Assembly: GCA_964527995.1 (NCBI GenBank)
Contig: CAZGRP010000002.1
Coordinates: forward strand, 124,001 to 188,000
DNA: 64,000 bases
Reading direction: 5' to 3'
DNA from: CAZGRP01 sp964527995
Lineage (GTDB): Bacteria; Zhuqueibacterota; Zhuqueibacteria; Oceanimicrobiales; CAZGRP01
The notes beneath the pieces were generated by a model, which saw only the letters and a program-made list of their open reading frames with translations, searched no databases and was not told the DNA's origin. Of the stretch, positions 26,877-34,723 are shown in pieces (positions within the stretch are counted from its first letter, which is position 1; the number at the start of each line of letters is the position of its first letter). Position numbers and translations under genes: made by a program.

Positions 26877-28505
26877 ATGAAGTGTGTTGACCGCAGGCGA
26901 CCCCTTGAACAACATCTCTCGGTCGGTGCGTTGATGGCAACTCTGTTGATCGCCGTGGCCTGCGGGCGAGGTTCGGACTCGACGCCGTCGAACACGCAGT
27001 CACCGACACACCGTGGCGGCGAACGGCTCGGCCAGGCGGGTACCGTTGCGACCCTTCCAGACACTCTTATCATTCAGGTGGCCTCCTATCGCGACGCCAG
27101 CAATGCCCAGCGAGAGAAAAGGAAGCTGAGTCGTCGATGGCGGTCGGTCTACGTCGAGCGGACTGAAATACCGCATCGCGGCACCTGGTATCGGCTTCGG
27201 CTGGGTCCCTTCGCTTCCAGGTCCGCGGCCGATTCAACCCTTGCCCTGCTGAATCGGCTGGGCTATGCCGAAGCCTACGAAGTTACGGTGCGCGCCGCGC
27301 CAGTAGATGTTTCTGTTGTGACGCCTGGCGCGGATAGTGCTGCCGGCTCAGAGGAACCTCAGAGGGAATCTTCCGTCGCGGCCGAGATCCGGCTCACCGA
27401 AACAGGAAACTCGATGCGCCCGCGATGGTCGCCTCGCGGCCGCGAGATTGCCTTTTTCGCTTCACCCCAGGGGCGCAGCGGTCTTTATGCCGTCGGTTCA
27501 GGCGGTGGTCCGTTGCTGCCTCTGGTCGTGGCGAGCGATTCGATCTGGCCGACGCCAAAGTACGAGTGGAGTCCGTCTGCGGGGGAGATAGCGTTCGTGG
27601 CGCTCGAGGAGATTCCCTGGGGCCGCCGTACGCGCAAGGTGGAGAACCTTTGGCTGGTGGTTCGACAGGGCGGCGCCGCTCACAGGCTGACGCGCCAGGA
27701 GAGCTACCCTTTTGAGATCGAGGCACTCGCCTGGAGCCCGTCCGGCAAATGGCTCGCCTTCAATGCAGATTTCGGCGGCCAGGATGCGTACTCGGATCGG
27801 ATTCAAGATGTGCGGGTCATAGAGGTGGCGACAGGCGCCACCATGGTGGTGTCGCAGGAGGGGACGGGCTGGACCGCGGGCTGGCTGGATGACCAGCGGC
27901 TGCTCTTTCTGCAGACTTACGACCGTACTTCATCCGGCAGCCCTTTCACCTACGAGGTGTGGTCTCTGGACCTGCGGAATCAACTCCGCGAACGTGTCGT
28001 CTCGGGTGCCGCAGTGCACAACTGCCGCGAGCTGAGATACCTGCCATCCAGAAATACTCTGCTGTACTCCAGGTTCAACGGTGAGACCCCAGGGAGCTTC
28101 TACGTCGATGCCATCGTGGCCCTGGATCTGACGACAGGGCAGGACCGCATTGTGGTGAAAGCTGATCGCCGGGATCGCTTGTCGGCGGACTTTGCACTCT
28201 CTGCGACTGGCGGAGTGGCTTTTGTTCGCAGCGGTGGTGTCTGGTTCACAGACCTAGATGGCGCTGAGCCCAAGCTGGTCATGCCGTCCGCGAGCCAACC
28301 GCACTGGTCGCCCGGCGGAGAGGACCTCGTCTGTATCCGGCAGGGGGATCTGTTCCGGATCCGACTGGCGAAAAAGCAATCGTTCGGCGTCCTGGTTGCG
28401 CCCGGACAACCACCTTGGTCTCATCGTAGAAGAGACGGCTGGGGTCGGCCTCACCCACGAATAGGCCTGGGATCAGACTTCATCCATTCAAAGAGAGGAG
28501 GGTGA
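26877..28505 (+). CDS. Lipoprotein with SPOR domain and TolB-like beta-propeller
   Basis: A 542-residue exported protein. The hydrophobic N-terminus ends LLIAVAC, a plausible lipobox. A SPOR domain follows (about residues 60-135: LIIQVASYRDASNAQREKRK ... WYRLRLGPFASRSAADSTL), expected to bind denuded peptidoglycan glycan strands. From about residue 165 there are WD40/TolB-like blades with repeated RWSPRGREIAFFA, EWSPSAGEIAFVA, AWSPSGKWLAFNA and HWSPGGEDLVCI motifs. ATG 26877 has AGGAAG upstream. The combination suggests a cell-wall-located scaffold. Its stop lies one base before the dut start, so the two genes are cotranslated. Confidence 0.85.
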   Translation: MKCVDRRRPLEQHLSVGALMATLLIAVACGRGSDSTPSNTQSPTHRGGERLGQAGTVATLPDTLIIQVASYRDASNAQREKRKLSRRWRSVYVERTEIPHRGTWYRLRLGPFASRSAADSTLALLNRLGYAEAYEVTVRAAPVDVSVVTPGADSAAGSEEPQRESSVAAEIRLTETGNSMRPRWSPRGREIAFFASPQGRSGLYAVGSGGGPLLPLVVASDSIWPTPKYEWSPSAGEIAFVALEEIPWGRRTRKVENLWLVVRQGGAAHRLTRQESYPFEIEALAWSPSGKWLAFNADFGGQDAYSDRIQDVRVIEVATGATMVVSQEGTGWTAGWLDDQRLLFLQTYDRTSSGSPFTYEVWSLDLRNQLRERVVSGAAVHNCRELRYLPSRNTLLYSRFNGETPGSFYVDAIVALDLTTGQDRIVVKADRRDRLSADFALSATGGVAFVRSGGVWFTDLDGAEPKLVMPSASQPHWSPGGEDLVCIRQGDLFRIRLAKKQSFGVLVAPGQPPWSHRRRDGWGRPHPRIGLGSDFIHSKRGG

Positions 28506-28506
28506 T

Positions 28507-28965
28507 TTGACGGAGTGGGAAGAGATTCCCGTCCACGTACGGCGGGAGGCCGGCTGCGAGGACCTGCCGCTGCCTCGCTACATGACCGATGGGTCTGCCG
28601 GCATGGACCTGTACGCGGCCGTGCCGGAGACCGTGGAGATCGCACCGGGGACCTGGAAATTGGTTTCCACCGGTATCTCGATCGCACTGCCGCAGGGGTA
28701 TGAGGCCCAGGTGCGGCCGCGCAGCGGACTGTCGATGCGCCATGGCATCGGCATCTTGAACAGCCCCGGAACCATCGACGCCGACTATCGCGGCGTCATC
28801 GGCGTGATCCTGTTCAATTTCGGCACGGAACCTTTTGTCGTCAGGCGCGGTGACCGTATCGCTCAATTGATCGTCACGCGTGTCTGTCGCGCCAGATTGC
28901 AGACCGTGGAGCATCTCTCGGAAACCCGTCGAGCTGCCGGCGGGTTTGGCCATACCGGGCAGTGA
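28507..28965 (+). CDS. dut: dUTP diphosphatase
   Basis: A 152-residue trimeric dUTPase with all five motifs: SAGMDLYA, RPRSGLS, GTIDADYRG, RIAQLIV and the C-terminal GGFGHTG. It hydrolyses dUTP to dUMP and diphosphate, keeping uracil out of DNA. It appears to use a TTG start at 28507, supported by the strong AGAGAGGAGGGTG site just before it and by the correct distance to motif 1; no ATG or GTG lies nearby in frame. It is translated directly after the SPOR lipoprotein gene. Confidence 0.95.
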   Translation: MTEWEEIPVHVRREAGCEDLPLPRYMTDGSAGMDLYAAVPETVEIAPGTWKLVSTGISIALPQGYEAQVRPRSGLSMRHGIGILNSPGTIDADYRGVIGVILFNFGTEPFVVRRGDRIAQLIVTRVCRARLQTVEHLSETRRAAGGFGHTGQ

Positions 28966-28978
28966 TAGCTCGGGCAAT

Positions 28979-29014
28979 AAAAAAGGCGGAATCGATCGCT
29001 GGATCCATTCCGCC
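28979..29014 (-). terminator. Terminator for the DUF5679 gene
   Basis: On the minus strand GGCGGAAT (29014-29007) pairs with ATTCCGCC (28992-28985) around a 14-base loop, followed by six T residues (28984-28979). It lies 24 bases past the DUF5679 stop. There is no T run on the plus strand, so it does not obviously serve dut. Confidence 0.85.
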
Positions 29015-29037
29015 GTTGCCGCTTCGGCGCGATCTGG

Positions 29038-29187
29038 CTACTTGGTCGACAAAATCTTGTAGACCCCGGTCCCGCACTTTGCGCAGTTGCCCTTGAGAGC
29101 GGGTCGGCCGTTTTTCATCGTGACCCTCTGGGCATTGACAATTTCCGTTTTCTCACGGCACTTGACACAGTAGGCTGTCTCAGCCAT
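29038..29187 (-). CDS. Small zinc-ribbon protein, DUF5679 family
   Basis: A 49-residue protein. It starts MAETAYCVKCREK, continues with VTMKNGRPALKGNC and ends AKCGTGVYKILSTK. Two CxxC pairs (C7-C10 and C35-C38) would bind one zinc. The pattern matches the DUF5679 family of tiny zinc-ribbon proteins, sometimes described as topoisomerase-like zinc ribbons; no function is established. An ideal AAGGAGGTGA ribosome site lies 5 bases before ATG 29187. It has its own promoter (29245-29272) and terminator, so it is a real single-gene transcript that length filters would miss. Confidence 0.9.
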   Translation of the reverse strand: MAETAYCVKCREKTEIVNAQRVTMKNGRPALKGNCAKCGTGVYKILSTK

Positions 29188-29244
29188 TGTTCACCTCCTT
29201 GGACGATTCACGGGTATGTAGCAACCGCCTGTTCCGTCGATGCA

Positions 29245-29272
29245 AAGATAGCAAAATTCGTCAAAAAGTCAA
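29245..29272 (-). promoter_or_regulatory. Promoter of the DUF5679 gene
   Basis: On the minus strand TTGACT (29272-29267), a 16-base spacer and TATCTT (29250-29245), continuing as TATCTTTG. The latter also fits the TAnnTTTG -7 element of Bacteroidota promoters. The predicted start near 29238 gives a 50-base leader. The rest of the gap up to 29429 shows nothing I recognise. Confidence 0.6.
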
Positions 29273-29429
29273 GGAAAAAGTTGCAAAGGCGAGCATGGCC
29301 CCATAGCTTTCGCACGATCTTCTCCCGCTGTTCAAAAATACGCCCAATTTCTCACCTATCCTCCTCAAGCTCTACGTTTCGTGCGCCTCTGTCCGACAAT
29401 GTGCGCAGGCGACTGTGGGCGTGAGAGCA

Positions 29430-30032
29430 CTAAAAGGGGTAGACGTGCAGACCACCGCTGAAATAGAAGCCGCCGATGCTGCTGGCCTCGAAGCCTGAAA
29501 GGCCGCCGGCACTCGCCGAAGTAAGCTCCAGGTCAAGGAAGGCTGCCAATTGCCGGGTCATTCGCAGGTCGACTCCGAAGTCCAGAAAGAAGCCAGAGGC
29601 CTTGCGTTTTCCGTTGTCTCTCCTGAGGATGCCCGAGGGCGTGTCCTCTGCGGCGCGGAAAAAGGCCAGGCCGAATCCAACAAAACTGTTGACACGCTCT
29701 CCGAAGAAGATGCGTCGCACGCCGACGTTGATCCATCTCTCCGACCAGGAAATGGCAGTCTGCCGGCTGACCGTCTTGCCGTTCTGCCGGAAGGTGCGGG
29801 CCGCCACCATCAGGAAGTACGGGTCCAGCACGCGCACGGCCACCGATCCGCCCAGAGCAGGTCCGACTCGATGATTGTAGACCTGGGTGAATTCATCCAG
29901 CGAGATCCGAAACAGGCCGACAGAACCACCAATAGCGACGCGAGGTCTGTCTTCTGTCTCCAATACCTGTGCCCGTGCCTCTGCCGCCATCAGCGTCAGC
30001 AGGACGAGCAATGCCAGGGCACGTGAAGCCAT
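29430..30032 (-). CDS. Exported outer-membrane-like beta-barrel protein, unknown function
   Basis: A 200-residue protein with a signal peptide (ALALLVLLTLMAAEARA, cleavage before QVLETED). The mature part is made of alternating aromatic and glycine strands ending GGFYFSGGLHVYPF, whose terminal Phe is typical of small outer membrane barrels. It looks like an opacity-type or DUF-type eight-strand barrel; no named family is certain. ATG 30032 follows AAGGAGAGATA and shares one base with the stop of the VanZ gene (TAATG), so the two are translationally coupled. It is the last gene of the nnr-vanZ-OMP operon. Confidence 0.75.
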   Translation of the reverse strand: MASRALALLVLLTLMAAEARAQVLETEDRPRVAIGGSVGLFRISLDEFTQVYNHRVGPALGGSVAVRVLDPYFLMVAARTFRQNGKTVSRQTAISWSERWINVGVRRIFFGERVNSFVGFGLAFFRAAEDTPSGILRRDNGKRKASGFFLDFGVDLRMTRQLAAFLDLELTSASAGGLSGFEASSIGGFYFSGGLHVYPF

Positions 30033-30433
30033 TATCTCTCCTTCTGCTGCAGAGTCACCTGCCGGTTGTGCCACCGGCGTACTGCCCAGTAGAGTGCGAC
30101 TCCGAGAACGACGCCGACAGCATCGGCAAGAAAGTCATAGGGGGAGGCATCCCGGCCGGGCAGAGGAATCTGGTGCAACTCATCCAGGAGCCCGAACAGC
30201 AACCCGGCGCCGGCCACCTGCATCAGCGTAGGGACGGAAAGCGGCTTGCCCATGCCCTGGGCGGAACGTAGAGACAGAAAGCCGAGGACAAGGTACTCCG
30301 CGAAGTGGAAGACCTTATCCTGTGCCGGGATCAGCGGCAGAGACGGCGTTGGCAGGGATGGGATCGAGGTGGCGGTGATCATGGCCAAAGCCCAAAGCAG
30401 GGTGGGTAGATGGTAACGGGCGAATCGGGACAT
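30032..30433 (-). CDS. VanZ-like membrane protein
   Basis: A 133-residue protein with about four hydrophobic helices. The VanZ-family motifs are present: DKVFHFAEYLVLGFL and ELHQIPLPGRDASPYDFLADAVGVVLG. Members occur in many bacteria and one confers teicoplanin resistance by an unknown route; the general function is unsettled. ATG 30433 lies within the end of the nnr gene, overlapping it by 55 bases, which suggests coupled translation. The stop overlaps the start of the barrel gene. Confidence 0.85.
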   Translation of the reverse strand: MSRFARYHLPTLLWALAMITATSIPSLPTPSLPLIPAQDKVFHFAEYLVLGFLSLRSAQGMGKPLSVPTLMQVAGAGLLFGLLDELHQIPLPGRDASPYDFLADAVGVVLGVALYWAVRRWHNRQVTLQQKER

Positions 30434-32007
30434 GGGGCGCTTTCCTTCGACAGTTGATCCAGAGCGTTTGGGAGTTCGTGGAGCACGTCTTTGGCCATCA
30501 TACCGTAGACGCCAAGGGTGCTGGCAGCTCGATCCCCAGCCAGGCCGTGGACACACACACCCAGAACTGCAGCCGCGGCGGCATCCAGCCCTTGGGCCAT
30601 CAGCCCGGCGATGACCCCCGTGAGGACGTCGCCCATCCCTGCAGTCGCCATACCGGGGTTTCCGCTGGCATTGATATAGACATCGCCTTCGGGGGTTGCC
30701 ACCACAGTGGGTGCGCCCTTGAGCACGACGACGACTCCAAAGTCAGCGGCGGTTTTGCGGGCGGTTTCGATCGGTTCGGCCACGATCTCGCTCGTGCGGG
30801 CACCGATTAGTCGTGACAGCTCGCCGGGATGCGGCGTGATAACGATCTCCTGTGAACTGCGCTTGAGCAAGTCGGGCTGCAGGGCGAGACAGTTGATGGC
30901 ATCGGCGTCGATCACCAGTGGCTTCGGGTAGTTCTGCAGGATCCAGGCGACCAGCTTCTGTACTTCCGGATGCGTCGTCAGCCCCGGTCCGATCGCCATG
31001 ACGTCGGCCCAGTCGAAGTACTCTTCCAGCGCAGCGCCGGCCTTGGAGGAAAAGCATTGCTCCGGGGTTTCGGCAACCGGCAACGTCATGACCTCTACGA
31101 GCATCTGCTCGAGGATCGGATTCAGGCTGGCAGGAACCGCCAGGATAGCCATGCCAGCGCCGGAGCGGAGCACGGCCTCGGACGACAGGGCAGCAGCTCC
31201 GGTCTTCCCTACGGAGCCGGCGACGATAACCACCTGGCCGCAGGCGTTCTTGTGAATATTGGGAGCACGATCGGGCCGCAAGGCTGAAGCCTCAGAAGGA
31301 GCAACCCAGCACGTTCGTGCTCCCGAAACGCTGAGAACACCTGGAGGGAAACCGATGTCGGCCACAAAGATCCGCCCGGCGTGCTCCCGACCAGGATAAA
31401 AACAAAGCCCTCGTTTCAGAGCCCCCATCGTAATCGTGATGGTGGCACGTATCGCTTCGCCTGCCACACGGCCCGTGTCTGTCTCTACCCCAGTCGGCAG
31501 GTCGATGGCGACGATGGGAGCACCGGCTTGATTCATGTGTGCCACTAGTTCGGCGAGCGCGCCTTTCAGGGCTCCCCTCACGCCCGTGCCCAGCAAGGCG
31601 TCCACGAGGATGTCTGCCGAAGCGCAGGCGGATGCGTGCTCCCATTCTCCGGGGCGAAATATTGGCAGTTTCATTTTTTCAACGATGTCGAAATTTGCAC
31701 GGGCATCACCGGAGAGCTGCTCCGGGGGAGCATGGAGAAAGATCTTGACGCGGCAGTCAAGTTTGTGAAGGTAGCGGGCTACCACGTAGCCATCACCGCC
31801 GTTGTTGCCCTTGCCGCAGAAGATCGAGACCTGCCTGCCGCGTAGCTCGCCGAAGTGAGTGCGCATGGCGCCGACGACCGAACGCCCGGCGCTCTCCATG
31901 AGGGCCATGCCGGGAATGCCGAAACTTTCGATGGCGGCACGGTCCATCGCCGCCATCTCTGCGGCGGTCGTCACCGGCGGAAATGGAATCTCTTTGAGAA
32001 CCGTCAT
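30379..32007 (-). CDS. nnr: Bifunctional NAD(P)H-hydrate epimerase / ADP-dependent dehydratase
   Basis: A 542-residue repair enzyme. The N-terminal YjeF_N epimerase domain (about 1-220) has FCGKGNNGGDGYVVARYL and IDLPTGVETDTG. The C-terminal YjeF/carbohydrate-kinase-like dehydratase domain (about 240-525) has GSVGKTGAAAL, VIDADAINCLA, ITPHPGELSRL and the catalytic NPGMATAGMGDVLTGVI. It converts both epimers of damaged NAD(P)H hydrate back to NAD(P)H. ATG 32007 has no clear ribosome site. The C-terminus overlaps the VanZ gene by 55 bases. Confidence 0.95.
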   Translation of the reverse strand: MTVLKEIPFPPVTTAAEMAAMDRAAIESFGIPGMALMESAGRSVVGAMRTHFGELRGRQVSIFCGKGNNGGDGYVVARYLHKLDCRVKIFLHAPPEQLSGDARANFDIVEKMKLPIFRPGEWEHASACASADILVDALLGTGVRGALKGALAELVAHMNQAGAPIVAIDLPTGVETDTGRVAGEAIRATITITMGALKRGLCFYPGREHAGRIFVADIGFPPGVLSVSGARTCWVAPSEASALRPDRAPNIHKNACGQVVIVAGSVGKTGAAALSSEAVLRSGAGMAILAVPASLNPILEQMLVEVMTLPVAETPEQCFSSKAGAALEEYFDWADVMAIGPGLTTHPEVQKLVAWILQNYPKPLVIDADAINCLALQPDLLKRSSQEIVITPHPGELSRLIGARTSEIVAEPIETARKTAADFGVVVVLKGAPTVVATPEGDVYINASGNPGMATAGMGDVLTGVIAGLMAQGLDAAAAAVLGVCVHGLAGDRAASTLGVYGMMAKDVLHELPNALDQLSKESAPCPDSPVTIYPPCFGLWP

Positions 32008-32064
32008 CGTTCTACCCAGTGGTTATCCAGGCGCTAGCAGCCAGAATCAGACCCGGATTTTCGC

Positions 32065-32093
32065 TTGATTGTTTGGCTATTTTGGGCTACTTT
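32065..32093 (+). promoter_or_regulatory. Candidate promoter of the ECF sigma factor gene
   Basis: TTGATT at 32065-32070, a 17-base spacer and TACTTT at 32088-32093 in the 130-base divergent gap with nnr. The predicted start near 32100 leaves a leader of about 38 bases. The -10 match is weaker than at other sites. Confidence 0.4.
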
Positions 32094-32137
32094 TAGTTTT
32101 TGCAAGATGACTACGGCCAAGCGGTGATTACAAACGG

Positions 32138-32713
32138 ATGGCGAATAAGATCAACACGACACTGATAGAGCGCGCTGTCCGAGGAGACCAGAAGGCGTAT
32201 GCTGAGATCCTCGATGAGTACCGCGGTCGCATCTATAACCTCATCTACCGGATGGTGCGACACCGAGAAGAGGCCGAGGACCTGGTACAAGAAGCCTTCG
32301 TGAAAGCCTTCGCTAGCCTACCCTCTTTCAACGCCGACTACGCTTTCTCCACCTGGCTCTACAAGATTGCCATCAACAACTGCATCGATCATCTCCGCCG
32401 CAAGAAACTCAAGACCTACTCGATGGATAAACCGGTGCAGTCGCAGGACGGCGAGTTCAGCCGGGAATTCCCCGACGTCAGCATGAGTCCCGACAAGCCC
32501 CTGCTGGCACGCGAGCGTACCAGGCTGATCGAAAAGGCCATTGACGAACTGCCGGAAAAATACCGAATCGTTATTATCCTGCGGCACAGCGAAGAGAGGT
32601 CGTACGATGAAATCGCTCAGATGCTGGGTCTGCCGCTGGGCACGGTCAAAGCACGCATCTTTCGGGCGCGTGAAATGCTCAAGAAAAAACTGAAGGATCA
32701 GCTCTTTCCCTGA
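32138..32713 (+). CDS. ECF-type RNA polymerase sigma factor (RpoE/SigW-like)
   Basis: A 191-residue sigma factor with region 2 (RIYNLIYRMVRHREEAEDLVQEAFVKAF), the FSTWLYKIAINNCIDHLRRKK segment and region 4 (DELPEKYRIVIILRH...YDEIAQMLGLPLGTVKARIFRAREMLKKKL). It should direct RNA polymerase to a stress or envelope regulon. No anti-sigma gene follows; the next gene is convergent. It is therefore either controlled by an unlinked anti-sigma factor or regulated at transcription. ATG 32138 has only a weak ribosome site. Confidence 0.95.
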   Translation: MANKINTTLIERAVRGDQKAYAEILDEYRGRIYNLIYRMVRHREEAEDLVQEAFVKAFASLPSFNADYAFSTWLYKIAINNCIDHLRRKKLKTYSMDKPVQSQDGEFSREFPDVSMSPDKPLLARERTRLIEKAIDELPEKYRIVIILRHSEERSYDEIAQMLGLPLGTVKARIFRAREMLKKKLKDQLFP

Positions 32714-32798
32714 TTCGGAGCGCCGCCACCCCCGGCCGCACTGTTTTGTGTTCGTCCCATCCGACTGCTTGTTGCCGGCGGAAATCCCCGAACGCACT

Positions 32799-33758
32799 TT
32801 ACTCAGTCCCCGTTTCCTGCCAGAGCAGTTCCGCGAGCATACCGTATCGCAACCCTCGATCGCTGACGATCAGTTCCGGCTGCCGCAGCAGCCGCAGCGT
32901 CTCTGCCAGGATCACGGCCCCTGCCAGAATCACATCCGCGCGCTCGGGGCGCAGGCCGGGCAGCCGGGCCCGCTCGGCGATGGCAAGGCGACAGAGTCTG
33001 TCCACCCACACCGCGACCGCCTCGGCGCTCAGGCGCTGGCCGTCGATTTGCGACGGTTCATATTTGGCCAGCCCCAGATCCATCGCCTTCAACGTGGTCA
33101 CCGTGCCCGCAACCCCAAGGACCGCCTCGGGCGACAGTTCCGAGAGTCCCGGCAGCACCGGGCTGAAGGCCTCCTCCACCGCCTGTCGGAGCCGCGCCAG
33201 CTCCGTTCGGGTGACTGGATCATGTCGCAGAAACCGTTCGGTCAGGCGGACCGAGCCGATGTCCACCGAATAGAGGTGCCGCACCTGCCGTCCGGTGCCG
33301 AAGACGAGTTCCGTGCTGCCGCCGCCGATGTCCACCATGAGATTGCGCCCGCGGAGGTCGGGCTTGTTGGACAGGGCTCCGGCGTAGGTCAACTCAGCCT
33401 CCCGCCGGCCCGACAGCACTTCCACCTCGAGCCCTGTCGCAGCCTCGATCTGCCGCAAGACTGCATCACGATTTGCGGCGTCCCGGAGGGCGCTGGTGGC
33501 GCAACAACGGATCGCGGCCACGCCGTAAGAGTGGGCCAACTCGGTGTATTGCTGCAACACCGCCACCGTACGCTCGACCGCCTCGGACGTGATCTGCCGG
33601 CTGGCGTCGACGCCCTGGCCGAGACGAACGATCGTCTCCACCTCTTCGAGAGGCACGAGTTCTCCGCCGCCTCGGACTTCGGCAACCAGCAGCAACGCTG
33701 TGTTGGTGCCGATGTCGATGGCGGCAAGACGTTTGTGGTGGCTTCGTTCTGTCGGCAT
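32799..33758 (-). CDS. Ppx/GppA-type exopolyphosphatase / pppGpp phosphatase
   Basis: A 319-residue protein of the ASKHA fold. It has the phosphate-1 motif LAAIDIGTNTALLLVAEV, ATSALRDAANRD, phosphate-2 MVDIGGGSTELVFG and the adenosine-type motif GVAGTVTTLKAM. It covers only the N-terminal Ppx/GppA core, lacking the C-terminal HD domain of E. coli GppA. Substrate may be polyphosphate or pppGpp. I start it at ATG 33758, which leaves a normal short lead before AAIDIG; ATG 33851 would add 31 residues overlapping prmA. It is the third gene of the M28-prmA-ppx operon. Confidence 0.9.
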   Translation of the reverse strand: MPTERSHHKRLAAIDIGTNTALLLVAEVRGGGELVPLEEVETIVRLGQGVDASRQITSEAVERTVAVLQQYTELAHSYGVAAIRCCATSALRDAANRDAVLRQIEAATGLEVEVLSGRREAELTYAGALSNKPDLRGRNLMVDIGGGSTELVFGTGRQVRHLYSVDIGSVRLTERFLRHDPVTRTELARLRQAVEEAFSPVLPGLSELSPEAVLGVAGTVTTLKAMDLGLAKYEPSQIDGQRLSAEAVAVWVDRLCRLAIAERARLPGLRPERADVILAGAVILAETLRLLRQPELIVSDRGLRYGMLAELLWQETGTE

Positions 33759-33810
33759 CTCGGGCAGCCGGCTTAGCGGTTCGTCGAGTTTCGGTGGACG
33801 CAGGCGACCG

Positions 33811-34689
33811 TCATTCTCCGGCGGGCTGAAGGAGGAGAGCCACCCACTCATCGTGGGTTTCCATCGCCTTCAGACAGAATCCGCACTTCTTGACTTCCCC
33901 CAGTAAGGCCTCCGCCTCCTGCCGCAGGATCCCGGACAAAACTGCGTGACTTGCGGGAGCGACGAACTGCTGAAGGTGCGGCAGAACATCTGTTTCGATC
34001 TCCCGCCGGTTCAGATTGGCGACGACCAGCTCGAACGCCCGTGGCGGCAGCGTCTCCAGGCGCCCCTGGTGCAGATCGATCCGATCATCGACCCGGTTGA
34101 TGACAGCGTTCTCGCGGGCTGTATCGAGCGCCACAGGGTCGACGTCGACGGCCAGGGCTTTGCGGGCGCCAAGCTTGATCGCCGCAATGGCAAGGACGCC
34201 CGTGCCTGTGCCGATGTCGAGGACTTCCTCACCGCCCTGAATCAGTCGCTCGACGGCGCGCAGACAGAGCTGCGTGGTTGCATGAGTGCCGGTGCCGAAG
34301 GCCTGCTTCGGATCGATCTCGAGGACGATTTCGTTCTCGCCAGGTGAGTAGGGTGTCCAGGTCGGCTTGACGACCAGACGTGCGGACACATGAATCGGTC
34401 GCAGGCCTTTTTTCCACGCCGCGTTCCAGTCTCTGTCAACCACCTGCTCGACCAGGAACTCGAGCCGGCCGTCGGTTACCTCGAGTTCATCCAAGGCCGA
34501 GAGATAGGCCGCCACGTCGAACTGGAGGAGATCCAGGTCTCGTTCGCCAGGGAAATAAGCGATGAGTTCGTCCTCGTAGTCCACACAACCTACAGAACCA
34601 AGCTCGAAGAGGAAGTTAATGACCGCTTCGCGTGCCTCATCTGTGATCTCGATGCGAATGGCCCACCAGCGGCGGGCATTTGGATTCAT
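33811..34689 (-). CDS. prmA: Ribosomal protein L11 methyltransferase
   Basis: A 292-residue class I methyltransferase. The N-terminal L11-recognition domain is followed by DPKQAFGTGTHATTQLCL, SAM-binding VLDIGTGTGVLAIAAIKLGA, VDVDPVALDTARENA and the NPPY-like VANLNRREI. The FGTGTHATT motif is diagnostic for PrmA. It trimethylates L11 amino groups in the 50S stalk base. ATG 34689 follows the M28 gene stop by 34 bases. Confidence 0.96.
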   Translation of the reverse strand: MNPNARRWWAIRIEITDEAREAVINFLFELGSVGCVDYEDELIAYFPGERDLDLLQFDVAAYLSALDELEVTDGRLEFLVEQVVDRDWNAAWKKGLRPIHVSARLVVKPTWTPYSPGENEIVLEIDPKQAFGTGTHATTQLCLRAVERLIQGGEEVLDIGTGTGVLAIAAIKLGARKALAVDVDPVALDTARENAVINRVDDRIDLHQGRLETLPPRAFELVVANLNRREIETDVLPHLQQFVAPASHAVLSGILRQEAEALLGEVKKCGFCLKAMETHDEWVALLLQPAGE

Positions 34690-34723
34690 GACAGAATGAA
34701 CCTCAGTAGATGCTGTCGTGACG

